Shown piece by piece: positions 5,509 to 6,404 of a stretch of DNA of 6,404 bases. The notes under the pieces are model-generated. The model made no database searches. It had not been told where the DNA came from and saw only the letters and a program-made list of their open reading frames with translations. Within the stretch, counting starts at the first letter, position 1; each line of letters starts with the position of its first letter. Source of the stretch: UBA7067 sp051880615 (GTDB lineage Bacteria; Bacillota; Clostridia; Oscillospirales; Acutalibacteraceae); NCBI GenBank assembly GCA_051880615.1, contig JBJEOH010000055.1:1-6404 (forward strand), in the 5' to 3' direction. Position numbers and translations under genes: made by a program.

Positions 5509-5829
5509 ATGAACTCAGAACAAATCAAACATTATCTATTGGATTTCGACAAGGTACTCGCAGAGTACACGGATAAGTTTAATCAAGTCAGTATAGACGA
5601 ACAAATTGTATTGATGCAGGACTTTGAAGATATTGCATTGCATGAGTTCGGAATAGAAAACGGTGCAATGCTGCTTGTGAATAACTCAAAGGAGCAGTTC
5701 AAAAGCGAGGTTGATTATAACGAAAAGAAGTCAATCACAAACGACATTAAAGGTTTGAAAGCAACGTTTGTGGTACTCGCAGCAATCGGTTTGGTGGCAG
5801 TCATCGGAAGCCTATTTTTGAAAAAGTAA
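5509..5829 (+). CDS. Small protein with C-terminal membrane anchor, 106 aa
   Basis: An acidic, helical N-terminal region (1-65) is followed by a charged stretch (66-82, including YNEKKSITNDIKGLK) and one hydrophobic span at about 84-103 (ATFVVLAAIGLVAVIGSLFL) ending in KK. The tail-anchored layout matches the two preceding proteins. The sequence HEFGIENG (45-52) has a single His-Glu pair but no HExxH, so it is not a second peptidase. The gene follows the metallopeptidase by 21 nt of A-rich leader and ends 2 nt before the nuclease gene. The family is not recognised. Possible roles are a minor virion membrane protein, a holin-like protein (one span only, weak case) or a partner of the nuclease. 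Confidence 0.75.
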   Translation: MNSEQIKHYLLDFDKVLAEYTDKFNQVSIDEQIVLMQDFEDIALHEFGIENGAMLLVNNSKEQFKSEVDYNEKKSITNDIKGLKATFVVLAAIGLVAVIGSLFLKK

Positions 5830-5831
5830 GC

Positions 5832-6287
5832 ATGACGACAAAGAAGACAAAGAACACAGTCGGAGAGTTCGGCGAACAGTTTACTCAGTTCAAGGACAGA
5901 CCTGTTGAGGCTATCAAATTTTTGAAGAAGTACGGCAAGAAAAACGGGAGTGGAGAGTGCCTTAAAGCTATAAAAGTGCCGAGTATCGGTTATGTCGATT
6001 TTGTTTGGGGAGAAAACGACAAAAACAACAAAGGATATGGGCTTAAACATATCATCGAAAAGCACGGAAAAGACATTGAGGCACTCGGTTATCAAATCGA
6101 ACAGTTCATTCCCATTGTATTGCTGTACGGAGATTTACGAGTAAATCACAGATTAAACAGATACATATTTGAGGGAGAGACTTTTCGCATTGTAATATCC
6201 GCTAAATATAAAAACAAAAATAAGAAATGGTTACTTACAGCTTTCGACATAACAAAAAGACCGCCAAAAAGACGGTCTAAGAAGTGA
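5832..6287 (+). CDS. PBECR-type (barnase/EndoU/colicin E5-D/RelE-like) nuclease, 151 aa
   Basis: The protein resembles the phage-associated endoribonuclease-like domains called PBECR, often found fused to phage MuF head proteins or as toxins. The core starts IGYVDFVWG (52-60), then GYGLKHIIEKHG (68-79) with two candidate active-site histidines (H73, H78), then the strands PIVLLYGD (94-101), FRIVISAKYK (118-127) and WLLTAFDI (133-140). This order of strand, GxGLxHIxxxH and a WLLTAF-type final strand is typical of the group. The N-terminus (1-45) is short and basic, and the C-terminus is very basic (KRPPKRRSKK). It is free-standing, with no MuF or adhesin part. It begins 2 nt after the preceding gene and is the last gene of the operon. 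No antitoxin-like gene follows in the visible part. It may be carried in the virion or act on host RNA in the cell. Confidence 0.7.
   Translation: MTTKKTKNTVGEFGEQFTQFKDRPVEAIKFLKKYGKKNGSGECLKAIKVPSIGYVDFVWGENDKNNKGYGLKHIIEKHGKDIEALGYQIEQFIPIVLLYGDLRVNHRLNRYIFEGETFRIVISAKYKNKNKKWLLTAFDITKRPPKRRSKK
6254..6278 (-). terminator. Intrinsic terminator for minus-strand transcription
   Basis: Read on the minus strand, AGACCG (6278-6273) pairs with CGGTCT (6263-6258) around a 9-nt loop, and the U-tract TTTTT (6258-6254) follows. On the + strand the same hairpin has no T-tract, so it works only for leftward transcripts. It lies inside the last codons of the nuclease gene. Confidence 0.6.
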
Positions 6288-6357
6288 GGAAATCAATAAA
6301 ATGATTGTCGATATTGATTTTACAACTCCTTCCCTGTATGGAGCAACCTCAAATCGA
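6254..6357 (-). ncRNA. Predicted ~100-nt structured RNA, antisense to the nuclease 3' end
   Basis: The span lies between a consensus minus-strand promoter and a minus-strand terminator and has no credible minus-strand ORF. The 10-bp inverted repeat at 6307-6358 would fold the 5' half. The 3' half (6254-6287) is complementary to the end of the nuclease message. No known RNA family is recognised. A regulatory RNA of the nuclease or a copy-control RNA are possible roles. The first few bases of the stem may lie upstream of the true start site, which weakens the fold. Confidence 0.35.
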
Positions 6358-6358
6358 C
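6307..6358. repeat. Imperfect inverted repeat around a smaller hairpin
   Basis: GTCGATATTGA (6307-6317) and TCAAATCGAC (6349-6358) are complementary except for one bulged base, giving a 10-bp stem. Inside it, CTCC (6326-6329) faces GGAG (6340-6343). It may be the fold of a minus-strand RNA, an operator or part of a replication origin. Confidence 0.5.
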
Positions 6359-6360
6359 TG

Positions 6361-6391
6361 CAAAAGTAAGAAAAGATTTTGAAACAACAAC
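6361..6391 (-). promoter_or_regulatory. Bacteroides-type promoter on the minus strand
   Basis: On the minus strand the -7 box TACTTTTG (6368-6361) matches TAnnTTTG exactly, and GTTG (6391-6388), close to the -33 TTTG, lies 19 bp upstream, the usual spacing. Transcription should start near 6353-6357 and run leftward into the terminator at 6254-6278. Confidence 0.5.
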
Positions 6392-6404
6392 AAAAACGAC
6401 AAAA

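Larger units (their letters stand above)
1..6404. mobile_element. Virus-like or phage-related mobile element (partial scaffold)
   Basis: The whole window reads as one accessory element and no housekeeping gene is seen. It carries a VapE/VirE-type helicase, a phage-type cytosine methyltransferase, a run of short co-directional genes with membrane anchors, a capsid-like protein with a strong ribosome binding site, and a phage-type nuclease toxin. GATC and GGCC sites are absent. VapE-type proteins occur in phages, phage satellites and integrated elements, so the helicase alone does not decide between them. No integrase, attachment site, terminase, portal or tail gene is visible, and both ends lie outside the window. 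A tailless phage is my inference from the small membrane proteins; a satellite or a decayed prophage is the alternative. Confidence 0.55.
6288..6404. other. Terminal non-coding stretch (+ strand)
   Basis: No supported + strand gene. The only ORF is 22 codons from ATG 6301 to TAA 6369, and it coincides with the inverted repeat and ends within the minus-strand -7 box. The stretch is very rich in A towards the window end (GAAACAACAACAAAAACGAC), which on the minus strand forms the upstream promoter region. Confidence 0.5.

Noticed and set aside
5509..5829. The 106-residue protein as a holin
   Set aside because: It has only one hydrophobic span, at the C-terminus, and a long acidic N-terminal region. 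This matches the other anchored proteins of the operon better than a known holin class.
5715..6095. A 126-codon open frame on the minus strand
   Set aside because: It spans the junction of two well-supported + strand genes and has no promoter or recognisable product.
6301..6369. A 22-codon + strand ORF after the nuclease gene
   Set aside because: It is too short to support, and its sequence is explained by the inverted repeat and the minus-strand -7 box.
1..6404. CRISPR arrays, tRNA or rRNA genes, and integrase attachment sites
   Set aside because: No regularly spaced palindromic repeats, cloverleaf-like sequence or paired direct repeats flanking an integrase were seen.

Overview
The window looks like part of a small virus or virus-like mobile element of a Bacteroidota (probably Bacteroidales) host. 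Direct evidence is an AT-rich composition, A-rich gene leaders with almost no Shine-Dalgarno sequences, and two -7 boxes of the Bacteroides type (TAnnTTTG). All convincing genes are on the + strand and tightly packed. The sequence is a scaffold: two runs of exactly 100 N (1740-1839 and 2963-3062) look like unknown-size gap placeholders. Reading frames that cross them are not real fusions, and the order and distance across them are assumptions.

Left part (1-1739), replication side: the 3' end of an unidentified gene, a 184-residue coiled-coil-rich protein of unknown role, and, overlapping it by 8 nt, a VapE/VirE-family P-loop helicase cut off by the first gap. Middle (1840-2962): the C-terminal part of a phage-type C5-cytosine DNA methyltransferase, whose visible sequence starts just after the expected catalytic Pro-Cys, with a 147-codon ORF nested in another frame. 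An unrecognised protein containing two copies of an ~80-residue unit follows and runs into the second gap.

Right part (3063-6287), proposed virion and lysis/entry side: an intrinsic terminator, an array of five 10-bp TTAT-units directly upstream of a promoter-like -7 box, then six co-directional genes. These are a 58-residue single-span membrane protein; a 208-residue capsid-like protein with the only strong Shine-Dalgarno in the window and its own terminator; a 123-residue poly-Ser protein with a C-terminal membrane anchor; a 319-residue HExxH metallopeptidase-like protein with a C-terminal anchor; a 106-residue protein with a C-terminal anchor; and a PBECR-type (barnase/EndoU/colicin E5-D/RelE-like) nuclease. 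Two neighbours share an ANADGN motif that could be a processing or interaction site.

The last ~150 bases hold a Bacteroides-type promoter on the minus strand, an inverted repeat and a minus-strand intrinsic terminator. Together these could define a ~100-nt structured RNA. GATC and GGCC appear to be entirely absent, as expected for a virus under restriction pressure. My working hypothesis is a tailless, possibly membrane-containing bacteriophage. No packaging ATPase, portal, terminase or tail gene is visible, and the capsid assignment rests on weak pattern recognition, so the hypothesis is open.
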